Assembly (NCBI GenBank): GCA_038124645.1
Contig: JAYPCI010000001.1
Coordinates: 62,001-126,000, forward strand
Source: JAYPCI01 sp038124645
Lineage (GTDB): Bacteria > Pseudomonadota > Alphaproteobacteria > Pelagibacterales > Pelagibacteraceae
Length of the DNA stretch: 64,000 nt
Direction: 5' to 3'
Of this stretch, positions 26,968-35,721 are shown piece after piece. Each line of letters starts with the position of its first letter. Within the stretch, counting starts at the first letter, position 1. Under the pieces are notes generated by a model. It was not told the DNA's origin, did not search any database, and was given only the letters and a program-made list of their open reading frames with translations. The position numbers were made by a program, and so were the translations under genes.

Positions 26968-27387
26968 ATGTTAGTAAAAAAATCTAGAAATAGATTATTA
27001 ATTCTATTTCTGTTTTTAGTGGTTCTAGGTTCTTTCACCATTTTAATTATCAATACATTAAAAGATAACTTGTTATATTTTTTTACTCCCACAGAGATAA
27101 AAAACCAGGAAGATATAGCATCAAATAAAATTTTAAGAATAGGTGGTATGGTTAAAAAAGACTCTGTCAAGTCGTCAAGATCTGGAGTGGAATTTATTAT
27201 CACAGATTTTAAAAATGAAATTCAAGTAACGTTTGATGGATCATTGCCTAATTTATTTAGTGAAGAAAAAGGGGTTATCGCTCAAGGGATGTTAAAAGAT
27301 AAAGAATTTTTTATTGCTGATAAAGTTTTAGCTAAACATGATGAAAATTACATGCCACCAGAAATTAAGAAAATTGAAAAGAAATAA
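26968..27387 (+). CDS. ccmE: Cytochrome c maturation heme chaperone CcmE
   Basis: The 139-residue protein has an N-terminal membrane anchor (about residues 9-28) and a periplasmic OB-fold. The heme is bound covalently by His124 in LAKHDENYMPPE, with Tyr128 as the typical partner. LRIGGMVKKDSV and ITDFKNEIQVTFDG also match. It carries heme from CcmC to CcmF. It overlaps ccmF by 1 nt. Confidence 0.96.
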   Translation: MLVKKSRNRLLILFLFLVVLGSFTILIINTLKDNLLYFFTPTEIKNQEDIASNKILRIGGMVKKDSVKSSRSGVEFIITDFKNEIQVTFDGSLPNLFSEEKGVIAQGMLKDKEFFIADKVLAKHDENYMPPEIKKIEKK

Positions 27388-29279
27388 TGGCTTTATCAGG
27401 TAATATTTTTTTAGTCATTACACTATTGACCACAATCTTAATTTTATTTGAAAGCATAAATCAAATAATAAAATCTGTAGCCAGCTATAAGATTTTAGAT
27501 CTTCTATCTAAAGCACAAGTTACAGCTATAATCACATCTTTCCTTCTTTTAATCTGTGCATTTATTATTTCTGACTTTTCCGTCATTAATGTTTATGAAA
27601 ATTCTCATACAGCTAAGCCGTTGTTCTATAAAATATCTGCAGCATGGGGGAATCACGAAGGAAGCTTACTTTTATGGATTAATCTTTTAATTTTTTTTGC
27701 TTTTATTTTTTTCAGATCGGCAAGAAAAAAAAATGAAGAAAATAAATATATTCTTTGGGTCTTACTCTTTCAAAATATAATTGTTTTAGTCTTTCTATTA
27801 TTTTTACTAATCAGTTCAAATCCGTTCTTAGAACTAAATCCGCAACCAGTAGAAGGCTTGGGTTTAAATCCTATTTTACAAGATCCAGCACTAGCTATTC
27901 ATCCTCCCTTGCTGTATGTAGGTTTTGTGGGTTCATCAATTTATTTTTCTGCTGCGCTTAGTTCGCTAGTTACCCAACAAGATAAAAGACAATTCGCTCT
28001 TTCAATAAAAAATTATGTTTTTATAACTTGGTTTTTCCAAACACTAGGTATTCTCGCTGGGTCTATCTGGGCCTATTATGAACTTGGCTGGGGTGGTTTT
28101 TGGTTTTGGGACCCAGTTGAAAATTCTTCCTTAATGCCCTGGTTTGCTATGAATGCTTTAGCACACAGCTTAATAGTTTTAGAAAAAAAAAATATTTATT
28201 ATCATTGGTCAATCATACTTGCTCTGATGACATTTCTATTAAGTGTTACTGGCACTTTTTTAGTCAGATCAGGCATACTTAATTCAGTTCATTCGTTTGC
28301 TAACGATCCAACACGGGGATTATTCATTTTACTGATTTTGTTCACACTAATCTTGATATCTATATTTATTTTTTTTAGATACGAAAAAGAAAATTTTTTG
28401 AACAATAGTCACATCAAATCCAGAGAGTTTTTTTTATTGATAAATAATTGGTTGATGGTTTTCTTTTTAGCTGTAGTGCTTATCGGGACTACTTATCCAA
28501 TTTTCTTGCAAGTTATATCGGATCAGTTGATTTCAGTAGGACCGCCTTATTATAACTTTTTAATAGTACCATTTGCTATACCGATGTTGCTTCTAATGGG
28601 ATTAGCAACAAAGTTATCATGGAATCAAAACAATTCATTATTAAAAAAAAATCATCTGGCGTATTTAGTTTTATCTTTTTTAGTTTTAATCATTATAAAT
28701 ATCACTATTCAAAGTATATCTTTTTTATCATCAGTAATTTTTATTTCTGCTTTTTTTCTTATTTTTCAAAATTTACATGAAATTGTCATTTTCTTAAAAA
28801 CTAAAAAAACTTTAATGAATTATCACTTTTCACATTTAGGGTTTGCACTATTAATTCTTTTTATTGGACTCAATCATAATTTTTCCCGAGAATATAATTT
28901 CAATCTTATCCCTGGAGAAAAAGTAGATTTAGACCATTATGAAATTGAATTTAGAAATATTCAACAAACCAATAGGGAAAATTATAATGTGTTAGTCGGA
29001 AATTTTTTGATACAAAATAAAAAAACGGGTAAGGAGAAAATGTTCTTCCCAGAAATAAGGCTTTATAATAATCCCCAAACTATTACTTACGAAGCAGATA
29101 TTGCTACCCAAGTTGACTTAGATCTCTATCTTACTATGAGCAATTTACCGAGAAGTGAATTTTATAGTATAAAATTTCAATCAAAACCGTTTATGCTTTG
29201 GATTTGGGTTTCAGTTTTTTTAATCGCACTGGGCTTAATAAGTAAATTTTTTTTAAGAAGATATGGAAAGATTGATTAA
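27387..29279 (+). CDS. ccmF: Cytochrome c heme lyase subunit CcmF
   Basis: The 630-residue protein has about 14-15 membrane helices. It has WGNHEGSLLLWI (about residue 87) and the WWD domain GGFWFWDPVENSSLMPW (about residues 236-252), followed by FLVRSGILNSVHSFA. CcmF ligates heme to apocytochromes in the periplasm with CcmH. The length is normal. Its end overlaps ccmG by 17 nt. Confidence 0.97.
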   Translation: MALSGNIFLVITLLTTILILFESINQIIKSVASYKILDLLSKAQVTAIITSFLLLICAFIISDFSVINVYENSHTAKPLFYKISAAWGNHEGSLLLWINLLIFFAFIFFRSARKKNEENKYILWVLLFQNIIVLVFLLFLLISSNPFLELNPQPVEGLGLNPILQDPALAIHPPLLYVGFVGSSIYFSAALSSLVTQQDKRQFALSIKNYVFITWFFQTLGILAGSIWAYYELGWGGFWFWDPVENSSLMPWFAMNALAHSLIVLEKKNIYYHWSIILALMTFLLSVTGTFLVRSGILNSVHSFANDPTRGLFILLILFTLILISIFIFFRYEKENFLNNSHIKSREFFLLINNWLMVFFLAVVLIGTTYPIFLQVISDQLISVGPPYYNFLIVPFAIPMLLLMGLATKLSWNQNNSLLKKNHLAYLVLSFLVLIIINITIQSISFLSSVIFISAFFLIFQNLHEIVIFLKTKKTLMNYHFSHLGFALLILFIGLNHNFSREYNFNLIPGEKVDLDHYEIEFRNIQQTNRENYNVLVGNFLIQNKKTGKEKMFFPEIRLYNNPQTITYEADIATQVDLDLYLTMSNLPRSEFYSIKFQSKPFMLWIWVSVFLIALGLISKFFLRRYGKID

Positions 29280-29787
29280 AAAGATTTTGATTTTATCTGC
29301 TGTTGGGTTTTGCGTAACAGTTTTGTATTTCGCATTAAACGTAGATCATACATATAATACAAAATCTTTGATTAATAAAACAATACCCCAATTTCAATTC
29401 AAACAATTAAATCAAGATGGATTAATAGAAAATCATAACCTAAATAAAAACTTTACGTTAATAAATTTTTGGGCCTCTTGGTGTGCACCTTGCAAGATAG
29501 AACATAAACACTTAATGGAATTGAAAGAAAGTTTAGGGGATGAAGTTTTATTATTAGGAATAAATTTTAAAGATAAAAAAGAAAATGCTAACAATTTTTT
29601 AACAACTCTAGGAAACCCCTATCATTATGTTGGGATTGATGAAGATGGTAAAGGCTCAGTTGATTTTGGTATTTACGGAATTCCTGAAACAATTTTAGTT
29701 GACCAAAACCAAATTATTTTACTAAAGTTTATTGGTCCTTTGTCCGAGTATGATACGATTAAAATCAAAAATAAAATAAATGAGTAG
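29263..29787 (+). CDS. ccmG: Thiol:disulfide interchange protein CcmG/DsbE
   Basis: The 174-residue thioredoxin-fold protein has an N-terminal membrane anchor (about residues 8-25) and the active site WCAPC, Cys74 and Cys77, within NFWASWCAPCKIEH. GIYGIPETILVD supplies the cis-Pro. CcmG reduces apocytochrome c haem-site cysteines together with CcmH. Overlaps with ccmF (17 nt) and ccmH (8 nt) indicate one operon. Confidence 0.95.
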   Translation: MERLIKKILILSAVGFCVTVLYFALNVDHTYNTKSLINKTIPQFQFKQLNQDGLIENHNLNKNFTLINFWASWCAPCKIEHKHLMELKESLGDEVLLLGINFKDKKENANNFLTTLGNPYHYVGIDEDGKGSVDFGIYGIPETILVDQNQIILLKFIGPLSEYDTIKIKNKINE

Positions 29788-30139
29788 AATTATCCTAATT
29801 TTAGTTTTACAGATATTTTTTTTCGTATTACCGTTAAAAGCTGAAAATATTACTGTTAATGAGGTACTTAAAAATATTCGTTGTTTAGTTTGTCAAGGAC
29901 AATCAATTTCGGACTCTAATTCTGACTTTGCCATTACCATCAGATCAGTCGTTGAAGATAAAATTGATGAGGGATTATCGAAACAAGAAATTTATAATTT
30001 TTTATCAAGCCGCTACGGTGATTGGATATTGCTTAAACCAATATTAAACAAATATACTTATCTTTTATGGTTTTTGCCTTATATTTTACTAGCTATTTTA
30101 GGCATTATTTTTTATCGGAGTTTCAAAAAAAAGATGTAA
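29780..30139 (+). CDS. ccmH: Cytochrome c maturation protein CcmH
   Basis: The 119-residue protein has a signal sequence (about residues 1-20), the redox motif RCLVCQGQS with Cys35 and Cys38, and one C-terminal membrane helix (about 92-113). YGDWILLKP is the typical follow-up segment. This is the short CcmH form without a TPR domain, so CcmI is separate or missing; it is not next door. CcmH and CcmG handle the apocytochrome thiols. Confidence 0.95.
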   Translation: MSRIILILVLQIFFFVLPLKAENITVNEVLKNIRCLVCQGQSISDSNSDFAITIRSVVEDKIDEGLSKQEIYNFLSSRYGDWILLKPILNKYTYLLWFLPYILLAILGIIFYRSFKKKM

Positions 30140-30174
30140 ACGGAATAAAATTCGTTTAAATTGACTTAAATTTT

Positions 30175-30687
30175 ATGTTTAACGTCATAAAAAAATTATT
30201 TTTATATTCGGTGTTAATACCCTTTTGTTTTAAAGTGGTAGCTGAGGAAAATTTTGACAAACAACTTTCCTTCTATTCCGGAGTATTTGATCATATTGAT
30301 GATGAAGGCGATGATAAAACATCTTTATTAGGTGTTGAGCACCGAAATCCAAACCTTTATCGAGATACTTTTTTTGGGACTCTTAAACCTTTAACCGGTG
30401 CTTTTGTAACCGGTAAAAGTTCAGTGTATGTTTATACAGGTTTTGAAATTGACTATCGACTGGGACCAATCAGTTTAAAACCTTCTTTCACGCCAGGCTA
30501 TTATGAAAAGGGCGATGGAAAAGACTTAGGTGATCCGTTAGAATTTAAAAGTGCAGTAGAATTAGGAATTAATATTTTTGAAAATTCTTCATTAAGTGCA
30601 AATTACAGTCATATTTCCAATAATGATTGGGGAAATATAAATCCTGGAACAGATAATATTTCATTAAACTTTTCTACAAAATTTTAA
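30175..30687 (+). CDS. PagL-like lipid A deacylase / acyloxyacyl hydrolase family protein
   Basis: The 170-residue product has a signal peptide (about residues 1-23) and alternating beta strands ending in a C-terminal Phe, as in small outer-membrane barrels. The segment YSHISNNDWGNINPGTD carries the PagL arrangement His146-x-Ser148, with the third catalytic position 14 residues after the His. That position, Glu in the PagL family, is Asp160 here. PagL removes the 3-O acyl chain of lipid A. Activity is therefore uncertain. It follows ccmH after 35 nt but is functionally unrelated to it. Confidence 0.7.
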   Translation: MFNVIKKLFLYSVLIPFCFKVVAEENFDKQLSFYSGVFDHIDDEGDDKTSLLGVEHRNPNLYRDTFFGTLKPLTGAFVTGKSSVYVYTGFEIDYRLGPISLKPSFTPGYYEKGDGKDLGDPLEFKSAVELGINIFENSSLSANYSHISNNDWGNINPGTDNISLNFSTKF

Positions 30688-30690
30688 ATA

Positions 30691-31839
30691 ATGTCATTGA
30701 AAAACTGTTACAATTTTAATGACTTTAGAAGTTTAGCAAAAAAAAAACTTCCCGCTCCCATTTATCATTATATCGATGGTGGCGCAGATGATGAAACTAC
30801 TTTGAGAAGAAATACAGAGTCTTTTTCTAAATGTGACTTAGTCCCTAATATTTTAGCGAGTGTAGGAGAACCGGATCTAACGACAGAAGTTTTTGGTCAA
30901 AAAATTAAGATGCCTTTATTTTTGTCACCAACAGCTATGCAAAGACTTTATCATCATGATGGTGATAAAGCATCAGCAAGAGCAGCAGAAAAGTTTAATA
31001 CTTTTTATAGTATGTCAACCATGGCTAATTCTTCAATTGAGGAAATAGCAAATATTTCAAGTGGACCAAAACTCTTTCAATTATATATTCACAAAGACCA
31101 AGGACTAACTGATAATCTTATTGATCGCTGTAAGAGCTCAGGTTTCAAAGCTTTGTGTCTAACAGTTGACACCGTAGTCGCTGGTAACAGAGAAAGAGAC
31201 CATAGAACAGGTTTTACTACGCCTCCCAAATTAACATTACAAAGCTTACTAAGTTTTATAAGTCATCCAGCATGGACTTTTAATTATTTAACTCATGAAA
31301 AATTTCAATTAGCAAACGTTGTACATTTTACAAAAAAGGGAAGCAGTATCGCTAAAGGAGTTATGGAGTATATTAACGAACAATATGATCCAGCTATGAG
31401 TTGGAAAGATGCAGAGTATTGTATTAAACGATGGGGAGGTCCTTTTGCCCTTAAAGGTGTTATGTCAGTTGAAGATGCTAAGCGTGCAGTCGATATAGGC
31501 GCTTCAGCTATTATGTTATCAAATCATGGTGGTCGCCAATTAGACGGATCCAGAGCTCCGTTCGATCAATTGCCTTATATTGTTGATGCGGTTGGCGGTA
31601 AAATAGAAATTATAGTTGATGGAGGGATTAGAAGAGGAACTCACGTTTTAAAAGCTTTAGCTTTAGGGGCGACCGCTTGCAGCTTCGGGAAAGCTTTTCT
31701 TTTTGCATTGGCAGCAGGTGGTCAAAAAGGTGTTGAATTATTGTTGCAGCGAATGAAAGATGAAATAAGAAGAGATATGATACTATTAGGATGCAAGTCT
31801 ATTAAAGAATTAAACAAAACTAAAATTGCTTTTAGATAG
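30691..31839 (+). CDS. lldD: FMN-dependent alpha-hydroxy-acid dehydrogenase (L-lactate dehydrogenase type)
   Basis: The 382-residue TIM-barrel flavoenzyme oxidises L-2-hydroxy acids, probably L-lactate, passing electrons to quinone. It has YIDGGADDETTLRRNTESF, PLFLSPTAMQRLYH, LCLTVDTVVAGNRERD and the active-site SNHGGRQLDGSRAP with catalytic His and Arg, then IVDGGIRRGTHVLKAL. Glycolate oxidase or mandelate dehydrogenase are alternatives within the family. It heads the hydroxy-acid module and is 17 nt before the aminotransferase. Confidence 0.88.
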   Translation: MSLKNCYNFNDFRSLAKKKLPAPIYHYIDGGADDETTLRRNTESFSKCDLVPNILASVGEPDLTTEVFGQKIKMPLFLSPTAMQRLYHHDGDKASARAAEKFNTFYSMSTMANSSIEEIANISSGPKLFQLYIHKDQGLTDNLIDRCKSSGFKALCLTVDTVVAGNRERDHRTGFTTPPKLTLQSLLSFISHPAWTFNYLTHEKFQLANVVHFTKKGSSIAKGVMEYINEQYDPAMSWKDAEYCIKRWGGPFALKGVMSVEDAKRAVDIGASAIMLSNHGGRQLDGSRAPFDQLPYIVDAVGGKIEIIVDGGIRRGTHVLKALALGATACSFGKAFLFALAAGGQKGVELLLQRMKDEIRRDMILLGCKSIKELNKTKIAFR

Positions 31840-31856
31840 TTATTTATAAACAAAGT

Positions 31857-33020
31857 ATGAAAATAGTTGAAAATTTTTCTAGATTAGGAACTGAAACAGC
31901 TTTTAAAATTTTAGCCGAAGCCAAGAAACTTGAGGCTCAAGGTAAATCAATTATTCATTTAGGTTTAGGTCAACCAGACTTTAAGACCCCAGAGCATATA
32001 TCTGCTGCTGCTATACAAGCAATCAAAGACGGTCATCACGGATATACTTTAGCAAATGGCATGGTTGAATGCAGGCAAGCAGTCAGTAAGAAAATTAAAA
32101 AGCTATACAATACCAATATAGATCCAGAACGAATTGTAATAATGCCTGGCGGTAAACCTACAATGTTTTTTGCAATTACTATGTTTGGTGAACCCGGTGC
32201 AGAAATTATCTATCCAGATCCAGGTTTTCCAATTTATGAGTCTATGATTAACTTTACTGGAGCTAAAGCGGTTCCTTATAGTTTAGTTGAGCAAGCAGAT
32301 TTATCCATAAATCCGGATAAGCTTTTATCTTTAATCAATAATAAAACTAGACTTGTGATTATAAATAATCCAGGTAATCCCACAGGTAGTTTCTCTGATA
32401 AAACAATTATAGATAAAATTGCTGAAGGTTTAAAAAAATTTCCTGAAGTTGCTATCATGAGTGATGAAATTTATTCTCGACAAATCTTTGATAACAAAAA
32501 AATGCCAACATTTTTCAACTACCCAGATCTTTTTGATCGTTTGATAGTGTTGGATGGTTGGAGCAAAGCATATGCAATGACTGGCTGGCGACTTGGTTGG
32601 AGTGTGTGGCCTGAAAGTTTGATTGAAAATGTTGTAAAACTTTGTGTCAATAATCACTCCTGTGTCAATGCACCAACGCAATTTGCAGGCATAGCCGCAC
32701 TAGATGGTCCTGACACCGCTGTTGAGATGATGATGGAAAAATTTACTCAAAGAAGAAAAATTATTTATGAAGGGTTAAATAATCTACCAGGTATTTCTTG
32801 TGCCTTACCAGGAGGAGCATTTTATGCTTTTCCTAATGTAGAAAAAACTGGAATGACAGGTCAAGAATTTGCCAAAAAATGCTTACATGAAGCAGGTGTG
32901 GCAATAGTTCCAGGAACAGCTTTTGGCAAACTAGCTAAGTACAATGTGAGGTTTAGTTTTGCAGCTTCACAAGATAATATCAACTTAGCTTTAGAGAAAA
33001 TTAAAAAGATGTTAGGATAA
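31857..33020 (+). CDS. Class I/II pyridoxal-phosphate aminotransferase
   Basis: The 387-residue fold-type I enzyme has the PLP lysine Lys237 in DGWSKAYAMTGWRLGW, an earlier NNPGNPTGSF with the Asn that contacts PLP, MSDEIYSRQ and the C-terminal NVRFSFA with the carboxylate-binding Arg. It belongs to the broad aspartate/aromatic/alanine aminotransferase group. It lies between two 2-hydroxy-acid oxidases, so an oxo acid such as glyoxylate or pyruvate is a likely acceptor, giving glycine or alanine. That is inference. Confidence 0.88.
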   Translation: MKIVENFSRLGTETAFKILAEAKKLEAQGKSIIHLGLGQPDFKTPEHISAAAIQAIKDGHHGYTLANGMVECRQAVSKKIKKLYNTNIDPERIVIMPGGKPTMFFAITMFGEPGAEIIYPDPGFPIYESMINFTGAKAVPYSLVEQADLSINPDKLLSLINNKTRLVIINNPGNPTGSFSDKTIIDKIAEGLKKFPEVAIMSDEIYSRQIFDNKKMPTFFNYPDLFDRLIVLDGWSKAYAMTGWRLGWSVWPESLIENVVKLCVNNHSCVNAPTQFAGIAALDGPDTAVEMMMEKFTQRRKIIYEGLNNLPGISCALPGGAFYAFPNVEKTGMTGQEFAKKCLHEAGVAIVPGTAFGKLAKYNVRFSFAASQDNINLALEKIKKMLG

Positions 33021-33023
33021 GAT

Positions 33024-34523
33024 ATGACTGAACTGCAAATGCCAAAAATTGATAAAAGGGTCCTAAAAGATAAGGAAAAAATTTATCGTGATATTTTAAA
33101 AATTATTAAAAAAAAAGAAAATGTACTCTCTCACTCTGATGAGCTCAAACCTTATGAAACAGATGCGCTTTCTGCTTATAAGCAAGTACCTATTTTAGTC
33201 GTTTTACCTGAGACTACTCAGGAAGTCAGCAAAGTGCTCGCCTACTGTAATGAGAATAAAATTAAAATAGTTCCAAGAGGTGCTGGCACAGGTTTGTCAG
33301 GTGGTGCGCTTCCTCTACAAGACTCAATTATGATTGGGCTTGGTAAGTTTAATAAAATTCTTGAGATTGACTTTGAAAACAGATGTGTAGTAGCTCAACC
33401 AGGTGTCACCAATCTTTCAATTACCAAAGCTGTAGAACATGAGGGTTTTTATTATGCGCCAGATCCTTCAAGCCAAATTGCTTGTTCGATCGGGGGCAAT
33501 GTTGCTGAAAATTCTGGAGGAGTTCACTCTCTAAAATACGGGACGACAACTAATAATCTATTAGGTTTAGAAGTTGTTCTAATGGATGGGACGGTAGTAA
33601 AACTTGGTGGCAAAACTTTTGACTCTGATGGATATGATCTTCTCGGGTTAATGACAGGATCAGAGGGTTTATTGGGAGTGATAACAGAAGTAACTGTCAG
33701 AATTTTAAAAAAACCTGAAGTAACAAAAGGTGCTCTTATAGGTTTTCCAACAATCGAAGATGGCGGTAACTGTGTTTCTGAAATTATTGCTCAAGGAATT
33801 ATTCCAGCAGGAATGGAAATGATGGATAAAGCATTAATTCATGCTACTGAAAAATTTGTTAAAGCAGGCTATCCATTAAATGTTGAAGCAATGCTTATTG
33901 TTGAATTAGATGGTACCCAGTCCGAAGTTGATGAGCTGATTAAAAAAGTAGAGACGATAGCTAAAAAAAATAATTCAAAAACATTAAAAATTAGTAAATC
34001 AGATGAAGAAAGACTAAGGTTCTGGGCAGGACGAAAAGCTGCATTCCCAGCATGCGGAGAAATGGCTCCAGATTATTATTGTATGGATGGTACTATACCG
34101 AGAGGTAAGTTAGCTGAAGTTTTGAATGAAATTTCAAGACTGTCAAAAAAATATAAATTACCTGTCGCTAATGCATTTCATGCTGGTGATGGCAATTTGC
34201 ATCCATTAATCATGTTCGACTCTAATGACAAAGAATCATTACGAAAGACAGAGGAATTTGGTGCTGAGATACTTAAGTATTGCGTTAAAGTTGGAGGTGT
34301 ATTGACTGGAGAGCATGGAGTGGGGATCGAGAAAAGGGAGCTGATGTGTGAAATGTTTAATGACAATGATATTCAACAACAACTAAATATTAAAATTTCT
34401 CTAGATCCAAACTCACTTTTAAATCCTGGAAAAGTTTATCCGATATTAAGAAAATGTGCCGAGGAAGGAAGGCTACATGTCCATGGAAGAGAAAACAAAT
34501 TTCCAGACATTCCAAGATTCTAA
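33024..34523 (+). CDS. glcD: Glycolate oxidase subunit GlcD (FAD-linked oxidase)
   Basis: The 499-residue flavoprotein has an N-terminal FAD_binding_4 domain (VPRGAGTGLSGGALP, about residues 87-101; GGNVAENSGGVHSLKYG) and a C-terminal FAD-oxidase domain with NAFHAGDGNLHPL and TGEHGVGIEKRELM. With GlcE and GlcF it oxidises glycolate (also D-lactate) to glyoxylate at the membrane. It starts 3 nt after the aminotransferase. Glycolate is a major phytoplankton exudate, fitting the inferred habitat. Confidence 0.94.
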   Translation: MTELQMPKIDKRVLKDKEKIYRDILKIIKKKENVLSHSDELKPYETDALSAYKQVPILVVLPETTQEVSKVLAYCNENKIKIVPRGAGTGLSGGALPLQDSIMIGLGKFNKILEIDFENRCVVAQPGVTNLSITKAVEHEGFYYAPDPSSQIACSIGGNVAENSGGVHSLKYGTTTNNLLGLEVVLMDGTVVKLGGKTFDSDGYDLLGLMTGSEGLLGVITEVTVRILKKPEVTKGALIGFPTIEDGGNCVSEIIAQGIIPAGMEMMDKALIHATEKFVKAGYPLNVEAMLIVELDGTQSEVDELIKKVETIAKKNNSKTLKISKSDEERLRFWAGRKAAFPACGEMAPDYYCMDGTIPRGKLAEVLNEISRLSKKYKLPVANAFHAGDGNLHPLIMFDSNDKESLRKTEEFGAEILKYCVKVGGVLTGEHGVGIEKRELMCEMFNDNDIQQQLNIKISLDPNSLLNPGKVYPILRKCAEEGRLHVHGRENKFPDIPRF

Positions 34524-35721
34524 TTATCAACCCTCAGAAGAAAGTCAGGTTAAACAATTTATCGCTGATTGTTACCACGACAACATTCCAATAGAGGTTA
34601 TAGGATCAGGTAGCAAAAGAAGTATTGGTAGAAATATTCAAGTTGGGAAAACTATTAGTCTATCAAATTTATCGGGCATTCTCGATTATAAACCCGAAGA
34701 ACTTTACATTAAAGTCAAAGCAGGTACACCCATCAAAATGATTATTGAAGAGTTAAAAAAAAATAATCAGCAATTAGCCTTTGAGCCTAATGACTTTGGA
34801 CAAATTTATGGAGGTAAAGAAAATTTTGGCACTATCGGTGGAGTCGTTTCATGTAACTTTGCTGGCCCTAGAAGGTTTAAGTCTGGAAGTGTGCGTGATC
34901 ATATTTTAGGATTTAAAGCTGTAAATGGCAAAGGTGAAGTTATTAAGTCAGGTGGCACTGTGGTAAAAAATGTAACAGGTTATGATTTATCTAAGTTGAT
35001 TTCAGGTGCTTTCGGGACGCTTGTAGTTTTGACTGAGTTAACAGTCAAAGTTTTACCGCTGCTGAGTGATAATAAGACTTTAATCATCAATAATCTGTCT
35101 AACGAGGATGCTTTGGATAGCCTCAGCAAATGCTTGAGCTCGTCAACCGATCCTACTGCTGGAGTTTTTTTTCCAGAAATGCACCGACAAAGTTTTATTT
35201 TTAACGATTTGATTGGTTCAGGCTCTATCACAGCCATTCGTTATGAAGGATCAAAAAAATCAGTTGATCATCGGATAGATATAATTAGAAAAAGTCTTAA
35301 ATTAAAAGTTTCTGAGGTCAATATATTAGAAACATCGCAATCAACAATCTTTTGGAAACAGGTCTCAGGATTAAAGGTTTTTTCTCAAGATACAAAAAAC
35401 CTAGTGCGAGTTGTTTTACCTCCTAAAAAAACTAAAGACTTTTTAAAAAAAATAAATTCTGATGATTATTTTGTAGATTGGGGTGGATCTTTAATATGGA
35501 TAAAACTCGATGAAGCAAATAGTGAAACAATAACTAATCTTCGAAACTGGACAAACGAAAATGATGGTTATTTAACAGTGATTAAAGCTGACGAAAATAT
35601 TAAAAATTCTTTAGAAATTTTTGGAATTGAGTCTAACAAGTATAAAATTTCAGAGTTGATAAAAAAAAGTTTTGATCCAAAAAAAATACTTAATACAGGA
35701 AAGATGTATCCAGGAATTTAA
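34477..35721 (+). CDS. glcE: Glycolate oxidase subunit GlcE
   Basis: The 414-residue FAD-binding subunit has VIGSGSKRSIGRNI, AGTPIKMIIEELK and GGVVSCNFAGPRRFKSGSVR, then TVVKNVTGYDLSKLI, which mark GlcE. It lacks the full C-terminal oxidase domain of GlcD. I place the start at ATG 34477 because AGGAAGGAAGG (34462-34472) lies just before it; an ATG at 34456 has no such site. Even so it overlaps the glcD coding end by 47 nt, unusually long for this window, which suggests strict coupling of the two subunits. Confidence 0.9.
   Translation: MSMEEKTNFQTFQDSNYQPSEESQVKQFIADCYHDNIPIEVIGSGSKRSIGRNIQVGKTISLSNLSGILDYKPEELYIKVKAGTPIKMIIEELKKNNQQLAFEPNDFGQIYGGKENFGTIGGVVSCNFAGPRRFKSGSVRDHILGFKAVNGKGEVIKSGGTVVKNVTGYDLSKLISGAFGTLVVLTELTVKVLPLLSDNKTLIINNLSNEDALDSLSKCLSSSTDPTAGVFFPEMHRQSFIFNDLIGSGSITAIRYEGSKKSVDHRIDIIRKSLKLKVSEVNILETSQSTIFWKQVSGLKVFSQDTKNLVRVVLPPKKTKDFLKKINSDDYFVDWGGSLIWIKLDEANSETITNLRNWTNENDGYLTVIKADENIKNSLEIFGIESNKYKISELIKKSFDPKKILNTGKMYPGI

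Noticed and set aside
30138..30157. Hairpin after ccmH as a terminator
   Set aside because: The stem AAACG-AAT/ATTCGTTT has a bulged G and only a 3-nt loop, and no T-run follows.
30640..33030. Glycine riboswitch before lldD or glcD
   Set aside because: The gaps there are 3-17 nt, too small for one, and no tandem aptamer pattern was seen.
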